Assembly: GCA_023434365.1 (NCBI GenBank)
Contig: JAEYSV010000042.1
Location: forward strand, 39,680-103,679
Source: Bacillota bacterium
GTDB lineage: Bacteria > Bacillota > Clostridia > Lachnospirales > Lachnospiraceae
Length of the DNA stretch: 64,000 nt
Direction: 5' to 3'
The notes under the pieces were generated by a model. It had not been told where the DNA came from and did no database searches. It worked only from the letters and a program-made list of their open reading frames with translations. Numbering within the stretch: position 1 is the stretch's first letter; each line of letters starts with the position of its first letter. Of this stretch, positions 1 through 8,696 are shown piece by piece. The position numbers were made by a program, and so were the translations under genes.

Positions 1-659
1 AATATCGGCTTTAATAACCTGGTTATGCTCTTTCCAAAACCTGTTTTCCGATCAACTCCCATGGAAGTTGCTACCGCTCCAGGATGACAGCAATTCACTG
101 TAATTCCCCTGCTTTTTATTCTTATTGCTAATTCTCTTGTAAATAATACATTAGCAAGCTTAGATTGACTGTATGCTCTTATTACATTATAGCCCTTGGA
201 TAAATTATAATTATTAAAATGAATCTTTCCAACTTTATGTGCTCCAGAAGATACCACTACAATCCTGCTGCCCTGTTTCATCAAATCAAGTAGTCGTAGT
301 GTTAATAGGAAATGTCCGATGTGATTCACCCCGAACTGTTCCTCCAAGCCATCCACCGTTTCTCTTCTATTCATGTAGATTACTCCTGCATTGTTCACCA
401 ATACATCTACCCTTACATATCTTTGTCTAAATTCATCGGTGAAATTTCTGATACTTTCCATACTGCCAAGGTCACACTGCATAAGCTGAATATCCCGTTT
501 TGTATTTACTATCAATTCATCTAAAGCAGCTTGTCCTCGTTCCATATTTCTACATAACATAATAACTAAATAGTCATTATCTGCAAGTGCAGCCACTGTT
601 GCCTTACCCATACCGGAATTTCCACCGGTAACTATAGCTATTTTCTTATTAGTATCCAT
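1..659 (-). CDS. Short-chain dehydrogenase/reductase (SDR), 3' end cut by window edge
   Basis: An NAD(P)-dependent oxidoreductase of the classical SDR family, cut off by the window edge after about 219 codons. Visible are the Rossmann cofactor motif TGGNSGMG near residue 12, the NNAG motif, and the catalytic YSQSK (YxxxK) motif, followed by the typical HPG segment. The ATG at 657-659 is preceded by GGAGG at a good distance (661-670). The substrate cannot be read from the sequence; the closest general type is the retinol dehydrogenase/protochlorophyllide reductase-like SDR often annotated as an oxidoreductase in Firmicutes. No operon partner is visible, because the next gene upstream is about 200 bases away behind a terminator. 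Confidence 0.9.
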   Translation of the reverse strand, partial: MDTNKKIAIVTGGNSGMGKATVAALADNDYLVIMLCRNMERGQAALDELIVNTKRDIQLMQCDLGSMESIRNFTDEFRQRYVRVDVLVNNAGVIYMNRRETVDGLEEQFGVNHIGHFLLTLRLLDLMKQGSRIVVVSSGAHKVGKIHFNNYNLSKGYNVIRAYSQSKLANVLFTRELAIRIKSRGITVNCCHPGAVATSMGVDRKTGFGKSITRLLKPI

Positions 660-799
660 AATTAACCTCCACTGCTTAGATTTACTGTCACCTACGGATG
701 AGCGGTAATAACATTACTCCAGTTGTGCATAGCTAAACTGGATTTATCTACATTCTACCACATGGTTTTTTCATTTACTATCAATTTAAGGATAAAAGA

Positions 800-836
800 A
801 GTGCCTCATTCCAATTATTTCTCGGAATGAGGCACT
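800..836 (-). terminator. Intrinsic terminator after the small lysine-rich gene
   Basis: A perfect 13-bp inverted repeat (arms 800-812 and 824-836) has an 11-base loop. On the minus strand it is followed by a T-rich stretch (TTCTTTTA). It lies just downstream of the small gene at 854-1015 and separates it from the SDR gene. Confidence 0.8.
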
Positions 837-853
837 CTGAAGCACACTTAAAA

Positions 854-1015
854 CTACTGTGATATTTTTTTCGTTCTTTCTGAATCAGTCCCTATATTCT
901 TATTTCTTTTTTCCACTTTACCAACACCGATTTTTCGTTCATTCTTCAAAATACCACTCTTTGTTTTTTTCTCTTCTATAAGCTTTTTCATTTTCTCAAT
1001 ATCATTCATTGACAT
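854..1015 (-). CDS. Small basic protein of unknown function (53 aa)
   Basis: A 53-residue, lysine-rich, highly charged reading frame that begins MSMNDIEKMKKLIEEKK. I chose the ATG at 1013-1015 because GGAGAT lies 6 bases before it; an upstream in-frame ATG at 1031-1033 has no ribosome binding site. The protein resembles the small 'DIEKMKKLIEEKK' proteins seen in many Clostridia, whose function I do not know. It has its own -10-like TATAAT around 1085-1095 on the minus strand and its own terminator. No membrane segment or cysteine motif is present. Confidence 0.6.
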   Translation of the reverse strand: MSMNDIEKMKKLIEEKKTKSGILKNERKIGVGKVEKRNKNIGTDSERTKKISQ

Positions 1016-1149
1016 TTTTTTATCTCCATTCATTTATTAATCTATTCATTTCACTAATACTAGTTCTATTAACATCAGTGTTAGCTATATTATAATAACA
1101 TATACTACTACAGAAATCACCAGGCGTCTAGTATAATGCTTCCCTCCTT

Positions 1150-3513
1150 TTATCTTTTAAGCATATATCTAATCCCTTTTAGATAATGGCCATTCGCAAT
1201 CTCTAGCATTCCCTCCAAGACATAATTGCTCAAGCCGCCACTTATTTTCATAGCGGAGAGAGAACAATCTGTCGCAGATGTTATCATCATTCGAAAGGTA
1301 GGATTGTTATAATCAACTTTTCCTTCAAAGCCCTTCGCTACTTTTTTTTCAACGACTTTGTACATAATTTTCATAGTCAGAGAATAATCTTTTAGCTCCG
1401 TCACAGTATTCTCCATCGTAAATTGTCCTTTTATAAGAGGCTTTTCTACGACCGTGTGACCTAGTAATCTCTCCCATTCTTGTTGGGTTGGAATTCCCAA
1501 AGGCTTATCATACCAACTTCCCGCTAGTTCTTGTTGAAGTTCTAATTCATCACCCTCAAGGAATAGCTCTGTCTCGAGCAGGAGGTCTCTACTGTTACCT
1601 CCAAGCTCGATTAAGTAAGCTCCTCTTGCTACTTTCCATCCCCCATTCCAGATAGCAAAACTTCGTTTATCAAGATAAATTACAGCTTGCTTCGTTTCAC
1701 CAGGTTTCAGGAATAATTTATGAAAACCTTTTAACTCCCTAATAGGTCGGTGAATACCATTTACAGGGGGTGCCACATATAACTGTACCACCTCCGCTCC
1801 TTCATATTCACCAGTATTGGTAACATCCAGAATTACCTTATATTGATTATTCTCTTCGGAGGTTGTCTCCACTCTAAGATTCGAATAATGAAAGCTGGTA
1901 TAGGATAATCCATAACCAAAAGGAAAGCGTACAGGGGAATCGGCCTTATCATAATATCGATAACCCACGTAGATTCCTTCTCTATAATGAGCATCTTTCT
2001 TATTATAATAAGAAGCACTAATACAGTCCTCATAGACAATCGGCCAGGTCTCAGCAAGCTTACCTGCGGGTATCGCTTTTCCATAAAGCAGATTAACAAT
2101 TGCCTCACCACCTGCTTGACCAGGAAGAGCCATATAAAGCACAGCCTTTACCTTATCAATCCAGGGAATTTCCACTACACTGCCGCTCATTAATACAACT
2201 ACCGTGTTCGGGTTAGCCTCTGCTACCGCTGCAACCAGGAGATTGTGCCCTTTGGGCATCTTCATATCCTTTCGATCAAAGCCCTCAGACTCGTAACTAT
2301 CCGTAAGTCCGGCAAATACGATCGGAATTTCCACCTTCTTTGCCAATGCGACAGCTCTTTGCAGCTGCTCCTTCGTAGTATCTCCCTCTCTATTGCAGCC
2401 CTCTTCATATGGTACTTTCCTAAGAACATCGGTTACATTAACAAACTTGGTGGGGTTGATGTGACTGCTTCCGGATCCCTGATAGCGTATCTCCTCTGCC
2501 ATTGCTCCGATGAAGCCAATTTTCTTTTTTGAATCTAATGGAAGTATTGCATCATCATTTTTCAAAAGCACCGCACTCTGCTCGGCAGCAACTCTTGCCA
2601 GCGTATGATGCTCCTTTAAATCATAGTTATACTCCTTGTCTAGTGCCTTGTTTGCATTCATAATCATCTCAAAAACTCGTGTAGCACAGATATCGATTTG
2701 CTCTTCACTGATGATACCGGCTTTAACAGCCGCCAAGGTCTCCTTCTCCATGTATGCGGATCCACCAGGCATTACCAGGTCGCAGCCCGCACGAAAACCT
2801 TCTATTCTATCATGCATTGCTCCCCAATCTGTTACCACCATCCCCCGAAAGCCCCATTCCTCACGTAAAATATCGGTTAAGAGCTCTTTATTATCACTGC
2901 AATACGTTCCGTTGAGTTTATTATAAGCACACATAACCGTTGCCGGCTGTCCTTCTTTTACCGCAATTTCAAAGGCGGTCAGATAAATTTCCCGTAAGGT
3001 GCGTTCATCCAGTATACTATCAGAGGAAAATCTCTTTTTTTCCTGATTGTTACATGCAAAGTGCTTCAGGCTGGTTCCAATGCCATCCTTCTGGGCCTCT
3101 CTAATATACGCAGCGCCCAATTTTCCAGAAAGATACGGATCTTCTGAAAAATACTCAAAGTTCCTTCCGCAAAGAGGATTTCTTTTGATATTTACTCCTG
3201 GACCTAATACGACACCAACCTTATTAGCGGCAGCTTCTTTTGCTATGGCTGCTCCAATCTTACCAAGTAGATCCGTATCCCAGCTACAGCCTGTAGTAGC
3301 TGCAGTTGGAAAACAGGTAGCTGGTATTGATTGATTAATCCCCAACATATCTGTATCGTTCTCCTGTTTACGAAGTCCATGTGGTCCATCACACATCATC
3401 ATATGAGGAATCCCATATCCATCCATCTTTTTTGTATGCCAAAAATCAGCACCGCTGCCCAGAGCTATTTTATCCTCTAAGCTCATTTGTTTTAATATCT
3501 CTATGTAATTCAT
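1150..3513 (-). CDS. GH3 family beta-glucosidase (cytoplasmic)
   Basis: A glycoside hydrolase family 3 enzyme that releases terminal beta-linked glucose (or xylose) from oligosaccharides. The order is the GH3 TIM barrel (about residues 10-290), the alpha/beta sandwich domain (about 310-500) and a fibronectin-III-like domain (about 560-640) after the GYGLSYTSF motif. The nucleophile is the Asp of VVTDWGAMHD, near residue 229, and the KHF substrate motif lies near 150. There is no signal peptide, so the enzyme acts inside the cell on imported sugars. A C-terminal tail of roughly 100 residues follows the FnIII domain. The ATG at 3511-3513 is preferred over the GTG at 3520-3522 because GGGGTG sits 6 bases before it. 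Exact substrate is uncertain. Confidence 0.93.
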   Translation of the reverse strand: MNYIEILKQMSLEDKIALGSGADFWHTKKMDGYGIPHMMMCDGPHGLRKQENDTDMLGINQSIPATCFPTAATTGCSWDTDLLGKIGAAIAKEAAANKVGVVLGPGVNIKRNPLCGRNFEYFSEDPYLSGKLGAAYIREAQKDGIGTSLKHFACNNQEKKRFSSDSILDERTLREIYLTAFEIAVKEGQPATVMCAYNKLNGTYCSDNKELLTDILREEWGFRGMVVTDWGAMHDRIEGFRAGCDLVMPGGSAYMEKETLAAVKAGIISEEQIDICATRVFEMIMNANKALDKEYNYDLKEHHTLARVAAEQSAVLLKNDDAILPLDSKKKIGFIGAMAEEIRYQGSGSSHINPTKFVNVTDVLRKVPYEEGCNREGDTTKEQLQRAVALAKKVEIPIVFAGLTDSYESEGFDRKDMKMPKGHNLLVAAVAEANPNTVVVLMSGSVVEIPWIDKVKAVLYMALPGQAGGEAIVNLLYGKAIPAGKLAETWPIVYEDCISASYYNKKDAHYREGIYVGYRYYDKADSPVRFPFGYGLSYTSFHYSNLRVETTSEENNQYKVILDVTNTGEYEGAEVVQLYVAPPVNGIHRPIRELKGFHKLFLKPGETKQAVIYLDKRSFAIWNGGWKVARGAYLIELGGNSRDLLLETELFLEGDELELQQELAGSWYDKPLGIPTQQEWERLLGHTVVEKPLIKGQFTMENTVTELKDYSLTMKIMYKVVEKKVAKGFEGKVDYNNPTFRMMITSATDCSLSAMKISGGLSNYVLEGMLEIANGHYLKGIRYMLKR

Positions 3514-3564
3514 TCTTATCACCCCGTATATAACATCTTATCGTTTTATGTATAGCTTGAAAGT

Positions 3565-3574
3565 GAAACGTTTC
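3565..3574. promoter_or_regulatory. LacI-type operator palindrome upstream of the GH3 gene
   Basis: The 10-bp perfect palindrome GAAACGTTTC, with the central CG step typical of LacI/GalR-family operators, lies about 50 bases upstream of the GH3 start and beside a TATACA -10-like box on the minus strand. Sugar-dependent repression or CcpA-like control is an inference. No LacI-family gene is in the window. Confidence 0.45.
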
Positions 3575-3739
3575 TATCTCTTACACGCTTATTGCGTATT
3601 ACTATAAATATTATATCACTAATTAGTGGTTTATAGATACTAATTAACTAATTTGCATTAAATGAATCCGCTTTGACTATTCCAAAGGTGTAATTTGACT
3701 TAGTGTTAAGGTTTTAGATGCATCCTAGGAAACAAAGAA

Positions 3740-3761
3740 GGGCACTCTTTTAAGAGTGCCC
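3740..3761 (-). terminator. Intrinsic terminator of the arr-nucleotidyltransferase-AraC run
   Basis: GGGCACTC and GAGTGCCC form a stem with a TTTTAA loop, followed on the minus strand by TTCTTTGTTT. It lies 30 bases after the stop of the AraC-type gene. Confidence 0.75.
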
Positions 3762-3790
3762 TCAACCATAATCCATCAATACTATAACTG

Positions 3791-4663
3791 CTATTTCTTT
3801 TTCACCGGAATCCAAATTTCACTTCTATATTTCGGGTTTCCTGTATCAGGACTCTCATTCCACAGAATTTCAGGTCCTGGGGCTGACTCGTATCCTGAAG
3901 AAGGAAACCACTCTGAGTATATCCTACCCCACACATTCTGAAGTGTTTGTGGAAATGGTCCAATCGATTCGAATACTGCCCAGGTTCCAGAATCGATATT
4001 TAATACATCAAATTCTTTAGTTTTATTACTTGATGTTGCGACCCCAATGTAATGATCCAGCTCACCCTTTTCTTGCATTCTCCCTTCGGAAAAATTAGTA
4101 GATGCACTAATAATTCCTGATGGTTCTACATTTGAAATTGATTTTAATTGTTTAATAACCTCCGGTGTTAATAGTTCGGTCATTTTTGCAATTTCTGGAT
4201 TGGCACCTTCAAAAATAACAGGAACTCTTTTCTTAAACCCTACTAATTTAAAAGTCTCTTTTTCAACAATACGATAGTTCATTTCGCATCCTCCTTTAAT
4301 TGATAACTGGAAGGTCATTCGAGGATAAGCTTTTAATTGCATATTCTCACTTCTTGCTTCAGAAGGGAGAATGCCATGCATAGAATGAAAAGCACGGGAA
4401 AATGAATCTGCTGAATTATAGCCATATCTGACTGCTACATCAATTATTCTCAAATCCCTATCCTTTAAATCTAGTGCAGCCAGAGTCAGTCTTCTTCTCC
4501 GAATATATTCTGATAAGCTTACTCCTGATAAAAAAGAAAACATCCTCTTAAAATGATACTCTGAACAGTAAGCAATTTTAGAAATTTTACTATAGTCGAT
4601 ATCCTCCGTTAAGTGTTCTTCAATATATTCCATTGCATTATTCATACTACTTAAAGTATCCAT
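3791..4663 (-). CDS. AraC family regulator with GyrI-like effector-binding domain
   Basis: A 290-residue transcription factor. Residues about 1-105 form the double helix-turn-helix of AraC/XylS proteins (SEYHFKRMFSFLSGVSLSEYIRRR, then VAVRYGYNSADSFSRAFHSMHG, quoted in parts), and about 130-290 form a GyrI-like (SOUL/effector-binding) domain that binds small hydrophobic compounds, as in Rob and BmrR-like regulators. The start at 4661-4663 is chosen for its AAGGAGG ribosome binding site; a longer frame starts at 4747. It ends an apparent run with the nucleotidyltransferase and arr genes, 93 bases downstream of the former, so it may control antibiotic-response genes. This is inferred from position only. 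Confidence 0.88.
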   Translation of the reverse strand: MDTLSSMNNAMEYIEEHLTEDIDYSKISKIAYCSEYHFKRMFSFLSGVSLSEYIRRRRLTLAALDLKDRDLRIIDVAVRYGYNSADSFSRAFHSMHGILPSEARSENMQLKAYPRMTFQLSIKGGCEMNYRIVEKETFKLVGFKKRVPVIFEGANPEIAKMTELLTPEVIKQLKSISNVEPSGIISASTNFSEGRMQEKGELDHYIGVATSSNKTKEFDVLNIDSGTWAVFESIGPFPQTLQNVWGRIYSEWFPSSGYESAPGPEILWNESPDTGNPKYRSEIWIPVKKK

Positions 4664-4756
4664 CAAGCAACCTCCTTTCATCGTAAATATTATCAAAGGA
4701 TGAATTACATCATCCGACAATCTGTGCACAATATAATCGACTTTCATATGAGTTTG

Positions 4757-5596
4757 TCATTGAATATTAGCTCCTTTTAGCAGTTCAACCTCATTTACCA
4801 GTCTTTGTAGAATCTCGATTCCTTTTCTTGTACAATCTACATCAGTTGATATTAAGGAAATAACCTTATCAATCCTTTCCTTGTAATCGTTTGGCTTGAT
4901 CATAAAACCATCAATCATTTTAACCGCCTTTTTTTCATTGATACAGTATTCTCTGTTTATAGCAAATAAGACTTGATTAAGGGAAGATATGCTTCGATAA
5001 CAATGTCCACAAACATAGGATACATCGTCTTTCTCTATATTTTTTTCAGCGAGCATGAATGAGAAACCTGCCTCAAACATAAAAAATTCACCCAACCCTT
5101 TTTGCAAAGCTTTCGGATAACCTTCTGCTTGCTTTTTTAATTCAAAAAAGTTCTCATCATTTGCATATTGAATTTTGCTGATTGCCAATTCTCCACGGTA
5201 CATCGCGCTCATATACCCATGAGGGTGCCCTGTCTGATAATTGGCGGTAACATTTCCTTGCTCCGTATCTTTGATTATTTGATCCACCCGTTTCATATCA
5301 CGTAAAATCAAATCAACATGATACCCATTTATAACTAACCATCCACCGCCATTAACCCAATCTCCCCACGCTCCAGGAGGTACAACAAGGTTGCTTCTAT
5401 GCTCATCATCTAGTTCTGTAGCAAGTTGATTAATGGCAACCAGGTCAAATGATTCTAAATTGTAATAAATTCCGATATCGATATCAGAATCCTCTGTATG
5501 GGTGCCTCTTGCACGTGAGCCCCCTAATACAATGCCTTCAATACAAGGCAAAGAGGATAATTTCTCTGTTACTAATTGAATAATATGATCTACCAT
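4757..5596 (-). CDS. Nucleotidyltransferase-domain protein (aminoglycoside adenylyltransferase-like fold)
   Basis: A 279-residue protein with the polymerase-beta-type nucleotidyltransferase signature GSRARGTHTEDSDIDIG (GSxxxG followed by DxD) near residues 25-45. The Asp pair binds metal and the nucleotide. The rest, about residues 110-270, is helical and could form a substrate-binding or HEPN-like part. Related proteins are annotated as nucleotidyltransferases without known substrate; antibiotic adenylylation is possible but not shown. The start at 5594-5596 has AAAGGAG 7 bases before it. The gene follows arr by 35 bases, which suggests co-transcription. Confidence 0.8.
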   Translation of the reverse strand: MVDHIIQLVTEKLSSLPCIEGIVLGGSRARGTHTEDSDIDIGIYYNLESFDLVAINQLATELDDEHRSNLVVPPGAWGDWVNGGGWLVINGYHVDLILRDMKRVDQIIKDTEQGNVTANYQTGHPHGYMSAMYRGELAISKIQYANDENFFELKKQAEGYPKALQKGLGEFFMFEAGFSFMLAEKNIEKDDVSYVCGHCYRSISSLNQVLFAINREYCINEKKAVKMIDGFMIKPNDYKERIDKVISLISTDVDCTRKGIEILQRLVNEVELLKGANIQ

Positions 5597-5631
5597 AAGA
5601 ACACTCCTTTTATCGCTTGGCTTATCAGAAA

Positions 5632-6087
5632 TCATTCATTAATTGCCTCGATACCAAGTTGTTTAAGCTTATCAAGATTATCCCTCATATTCTGTAGAAC
5701 TTCCGTAGAGTGTCCCTCCCATTCTAAGACTTCACCCACAACTCGCAGTGGATACTTAGTGCGGTAGGACCTCGTTGGGTTTCCCGGGAACTTTTTATCC
5801 GTCAGATTGGGGTCATCCTCGAATAAACCAGTAGGTTCTACAATATAAATCCGACCAGGTTTGTCGCCCGTCGCAAGTTCAGCTCCCCAGATAGCAGCGT
5901 CAATCGTCGCGGTAAGATAGACGTAATTTGCCTTCTTTCCCTCGCCATAGTTTGAACGATATCCAACTTCCAATAAATCTCCAGTCTTTAAGTCAGCTTT
6001 TGTACCGTGGTAGAAAGGTCCTAGGTCCAAGGTTTTACTGTTTGATTCATTTTTATTAGTTCCAATTAAGTCTTCTTTTTCTTCCAT
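5632..6087 (-). CDS. arr: NAD(+)--rifampin ADP-ribosyltransferase
   Basis: This 151-residue protein matches the Arr family, which transfers ADP-ribose from NAD+ to the ansa-chain hydroxyl of rifampin and so inactivates it. Family landmarks are the FYHGTKADLKTGD start of the fold, the YVYLTATIDAAIWGAELA segment, GRIYIVEPTG, and the conserved NPTRSYRTKYPLRVVGEV stretch near the end. The length fits Arr-2 type enzymes. The ATG at 6085-6087 is chosen because GAGGAG is 8 bases upstream; an earlier in-frame start exists at 6105. It heads a run with a nucleotidyltransferase and an AraC-type regulator, so this may be an antibiotic-modification cassette. Resistance would need testing. Confidence 0.9.
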   Translation of the reverse strand: MEEKEDLIGTNKNESNSKTLDLGPFYHGTKADLKTGDLLEVGYRSNYGEGKKANYVYLTATIDAAIWGAELATGDKPGRIYIVEPTGLFEDDPNLTDKKFPGNPTRSYRTKYPLRVVGEVLEWEGHSTEVLQNMRDNLDKLKQLGIEAINE

Positions 6088-6148
6088 ACAATGTTCTCCT
6101 CTCAAAATCCAATTCGTTGCCGTCTACTTGTAATAGACATAGAAAATT

Positions 6149-7090
6149 CTAATCCTTATTGTACATTTTCGTACTTCTATCCAATATATCTTTTGCTACC
6201 AATCTCATTTCCTCAGGATATAATACCTGTCCATAACACAAAAGTGCTCTTATGTCTTCTTTGGCAACATTCTTGCTATGTAAATTAATCCTTGCAATAA
6301 CGAAATCGTCAACCTTTTTTATACCAATGATATCATAATTATGAAATACTGATTCATATGACTCTTGAACCTTAATCTCGACCGGATAATACTCACTTTC
6401 GTTTTTACTCTCTTTAAAAGCTTTAATAGAAAGAGTCCAATAACTCTGAAGAACAAAGTCATCTGGAATGGTAAAAGATTCTTGGAGCATAGATATGCAC
6501 TTAATTCTTGAACAGTGAAAAGTCCTTATTTCCTGCCTGGTATCGCAAAAAGCTACCAAATACCATGCAGCATATTTGAGGACCAGACCATACGGAGCAA
6601 TGACTCGATCAGACTTTGTTTTATCACTTTGAGTATATTGAATATGAAGCTTCTGTTGTAAGAACAACGCCTTCATGATGGGCTGTAAGTCAATCTCTGT
6701 AGATGCTTCTTCCCACCAGCTTTTTTTATCAATTAATATTTTCTGTTTACTCTCATCACTTAATCTATCCTTACTCAGGTATTTGAAGTTCATTCCGCTT
6801 TCTAATGCATTAATAAGCCGTTCTTGCTCCGGCATAGCATACAAATGAGTGACTAAGGTCTTAAAGGTAACGTCAGTTTGATCAAGATTCAATTGATAGC
6901 CATCAACAAAAGCAATCCCGCCATATTGACCGGTTGTCGTGATGATAGGATACCCAGCTTCACATAAAACATCAATATCTCTATAGATTGTACGAATAGA
7001 TACTTCAAGAGCATTTGCCATATCATGGGCTTTTACTTTACCCTCTTGATCTAGTTTCATCAAAATGCGAATTAATCGATGCACTCTCAT
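6149..7090 (-). CDS. WYL-domain transcriptional regulator (YafY/DeoR-like)
   Basis: A 313-residue regulator with an N-terminal winged helix-turn-helix of the HTH_11/DeoR type (MRVHRLIRILMKLDQEG, then SIRTIYRDIDVLCEAGYPI) and a C-terminal WYL domain (about residues 140-220, containing PYGLVLKYAAWYLVAFC). It ends in a WCX-like dimerisation domain. WYL domains bind nucleic-acid ligands or small molecules. It is transcribed divergently from the Gfo/Idh/MocA oxidoreductase gene with a perfect palindrome between them, so it probably represses itself and that gene. ATG at 7088-7090 directly follows AAGGAG-like sequence (7094-7103 on the opposite strand). Confidence 0.9.
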   Translation of the reverse strand: MRVHRLIRILMKLDQEGKVKAHDMANALEVSIRTIYRDIDVLCEAGYPIITTTGQYGGIAFVDGYQLNLDQTDVTFKTLVTHLYAMPEQERLINALESGMNFKYLSKDRLSDESKQKILIDKKSWWEEASTEIDLQPIMKALFLQQKLHIQYTQSDKTKSDRVIAPYGLVLKYAAWYLVAFCDTRQEIRTFHCSRIKCISMLQESFTIPDDFVLQSYWTLSIKAFKESKNESEYYPVEIKVQESYESVFHNYDIIGIKKVDDFVIARINLHSKNVAKEDIRALLCYGQVLYPEEMRLVAKDILDRSTKMYNKD

Positions 7091-7104
7091 AAACTTTTCT
7101 CCTT

Positions 7105-7126
7105 TTATGACATACTGATGTCATAA
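7105..7126. promoter_or_regulatory. Operator palindrome between the WYL regulator and oxidoreductase genes
   Basis: Perfect 9-bp arms TTATGACAT (7105-7113) and ATGTCATAA (7118-7126) are separated by four bases in the 80-base divergent intergenic region. Its position 14 bases from the regulator start suggests autoregulation and control of the divergent gene. Confidence 0.7.
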
Positions 7127-7170
7127 ATATTCTAGTACAATAAATGTATCAAATAAAAGGAGAGATTACA

Positions 7171-8106
7171 ATGCATATCGGTATATTGGGAACTGGATTT
7201 GGAAAATATCATGGAGAACTTTACAAAAAAATTGACCCCTCAATTCAATTAACCTTTTGGGGTCGGAATGAAGAGAAATTAAGAAGGATTCAAGCGGAAT
7301 TGAAATGTAATTATACTACAGATATTAATACATTTTTAGATGATAAAACCTATGATTTTATTGATATTTGTTTACCTTCACAAATACATACAGAATATGC
7401 TTTAAAGGCCTTGAAGAAAAACCACTCCATATTCATAGAAACCCCTGCAGTAACCTCGATCGAAGATGGTAGAACGATTATGGAAGTTGCAAAGAAAACC
7501 GAGAAGAAAGTCTTAGTAGACATGTTTCTACTGTATGACCCATATTATCGTATGATTCATGACTTAAGTCAAAGCAAACAATACGGTACGCTTAAACACC
7601 TTACAATCTACCGAAGAACACCTCCGATATGGGGCAAACTCGGAAGTGATAGCATCGCTACGGCATTAATGATTCATGATTTAGACTTTGCGACATGGCT
7701 TGGCAATGATCTGAATCTATTTTCCTTTAATGTTACCACAAATTCCGATAATTCAGGGGCAGTGATTGATTGTCTTTTATCAAATAACTCTCTCACTGTT
7801 CATGTTCAAGGAAACTCTATGCTTTCTATGGGAGCACCGTTTACGGTTGGATATGAGGCCACCTTCGATAATGCAACTATCAGTTACTCGGAAAAGTCGT
7901 TTGAAGATGCTGTTGAGACCGAATGTTATCTTTATTCTAATGGAAAAAAAGAAAAAGTTATCTTTGAACCCGAAGAGCACTGCTTAGATTTACTCAGAGG
8001 AGTCATCAGGGATTTTAATAATCAAGGAAGTAGCGATTTGGCATTAGAAAACGCCCTACATGGTCTGGCGATTGCTTTTAAGTTGACAGATTCATCTGTG
8101 GTTTAG
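7171..8106 (+). CDS. Gfo/Idh/MocA family oxidoreductase
   Basis: A 311-residue NAD(P)-dependent dehydrogenase. The N-terminal Rossmann fold starts with GILGTGFGKYHGELY, and DFIDICLPSQIHTEYALKAL matches the nucleotide-binding domain (residues 1-120). The usual Lys of the EKP motif appears here as IFIETPAVTS: the Lys is replaced by Thr, which is unusual. The C-terminal alpha/beta domain (about 125-300) has MIHDLDFATWLG, matching the catalytic HD..D region. The ATG at 7171 has GGAGAG 8 bases before it; an in-frame ATG at 7144 lacks a site. The substrate, probably a sugar or cyclitol, is unknown. Confidence 0.88.
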   Translation: MHIGILGTGFGKYHGELYKKIDPSIQLTFWGRNEEKLRRIQAELKCNYTTDINTFLDDKTYDFIDICLPSQIHTEYALKALKKNHSIFIETPAVTSIEDGRTIMEVAKKTEKKVLVDMFLLYDPYYRMIHDLSQSKQYGTLKHLTIYRRTPPIWGKLGSDSIATALMIHDLDFATWLGNDLNLFSFNVTTNSDNSGAVIDCLLSNNSLTVHVQGNSMLSMGAPFTVGYEATFDNATISYSEKSFEDAVETECYLYSNGKKEKVIFEPEEHCLDLLRGVIRDFNNQGSSDLALENALHGLAIAFKLTDSSVV

Positions 8107-8111
8107 ATTCC

Positions 8112-8468
8112 TTAATATTCGTTATCTACAAAATGAGCACCACATATATTGCAACGCGTGTCATCTTTCTTAATCTCTCTATTTCCACAAACTTGACACT
8201 CATATTTGTGTTCACTGATTACCAATTTTTTTATCCGTTGACTATGATAATATGCATTCAGTTTCTTATCTTGGTGTAGTTCAATTATAAGTAAAACACT
8301 AAATCCCACAAGAATAATAACTCCAATGGTGAAAGAAATATACGATATTATATGAAGCATACTAAAATCAAAAGGAATTATCATTATACCTATAGGCAAT
8401 ACAATCGCCAAGACTATTCCAAGTAATATAACTTTGCCACCATACCAAATTGAATTTATTTTTTTCAT
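8112..8468 (-). CDS. Membrane protein with C-terminal zinc ribbon
   Basis: A 118-residue protein with two predicted membrane segments (about residues 10-32 and 42-65), a basic linker, and a cytoplasmic zinc ribbon CQVCG...CNICG near residues 90-110. The four cysteines in two CxxC knuckles are intact. Function is unknown; similar proteins are annotated as zinc-ribbon domain proteins. The ATG at 8466-8468 is preferred over the GTG at 8483 because AAGGAGA lies 5 bases before it. It converges with the oxidoreductase gene with only 5 bases between the stops. Confidence 0.65.
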   Translation of the reverse strand: MKKINSIWYGGKVILLGIVLAIVLPIGIMIIPFDFSMLHIISYISFTIGVIILVGFSVLLIIELHQDKKLNAYYHSQRIKKLVISEHKYECQVCGNREIKKDDTRCNICGAHFVDNEY

Positions 8469-8593
8469 ATTTCTCCTTGTCACATTAAATGTGCTCTATG
8501 AATCTATTGACATAAATAGTACTATATAAAACACAGAAGGTTACACGGCTGATAAAATGAGCATCCCTGTCGAGACAATAAAAGGATCTGTTA

Positions 8594-8627
8594 CCCACGA
8601 TATGTTCTCGTAAACCCATATCGTGGG
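8594..8627. repeat. Perfect 11-bp inverted repeat
   Basis: CCCACGATATG (8594-8604) and CATATCGTGGG (8617-8627) are separated by 12 bases. Neither side has a strong T-run, so it is a weak terminator candidate for the aldo/keto reductase gene at 8697; it could instead be an operator or a relic of a mobile repeat. Confidence 0.6.
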
Positions 8628-8696
8628 CATTAGTTCAGTTCATAGATTGACCATGTAATACCAAATTTTATAATGATTTTTTATTGGAGGATCGAT

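Noticed and set aside
239..524. Two plus-strand frames opposite the SDR gene
   Set aside because: The minus strand shows a complete SDR pattern; these frames are low-complexity antisense readings.
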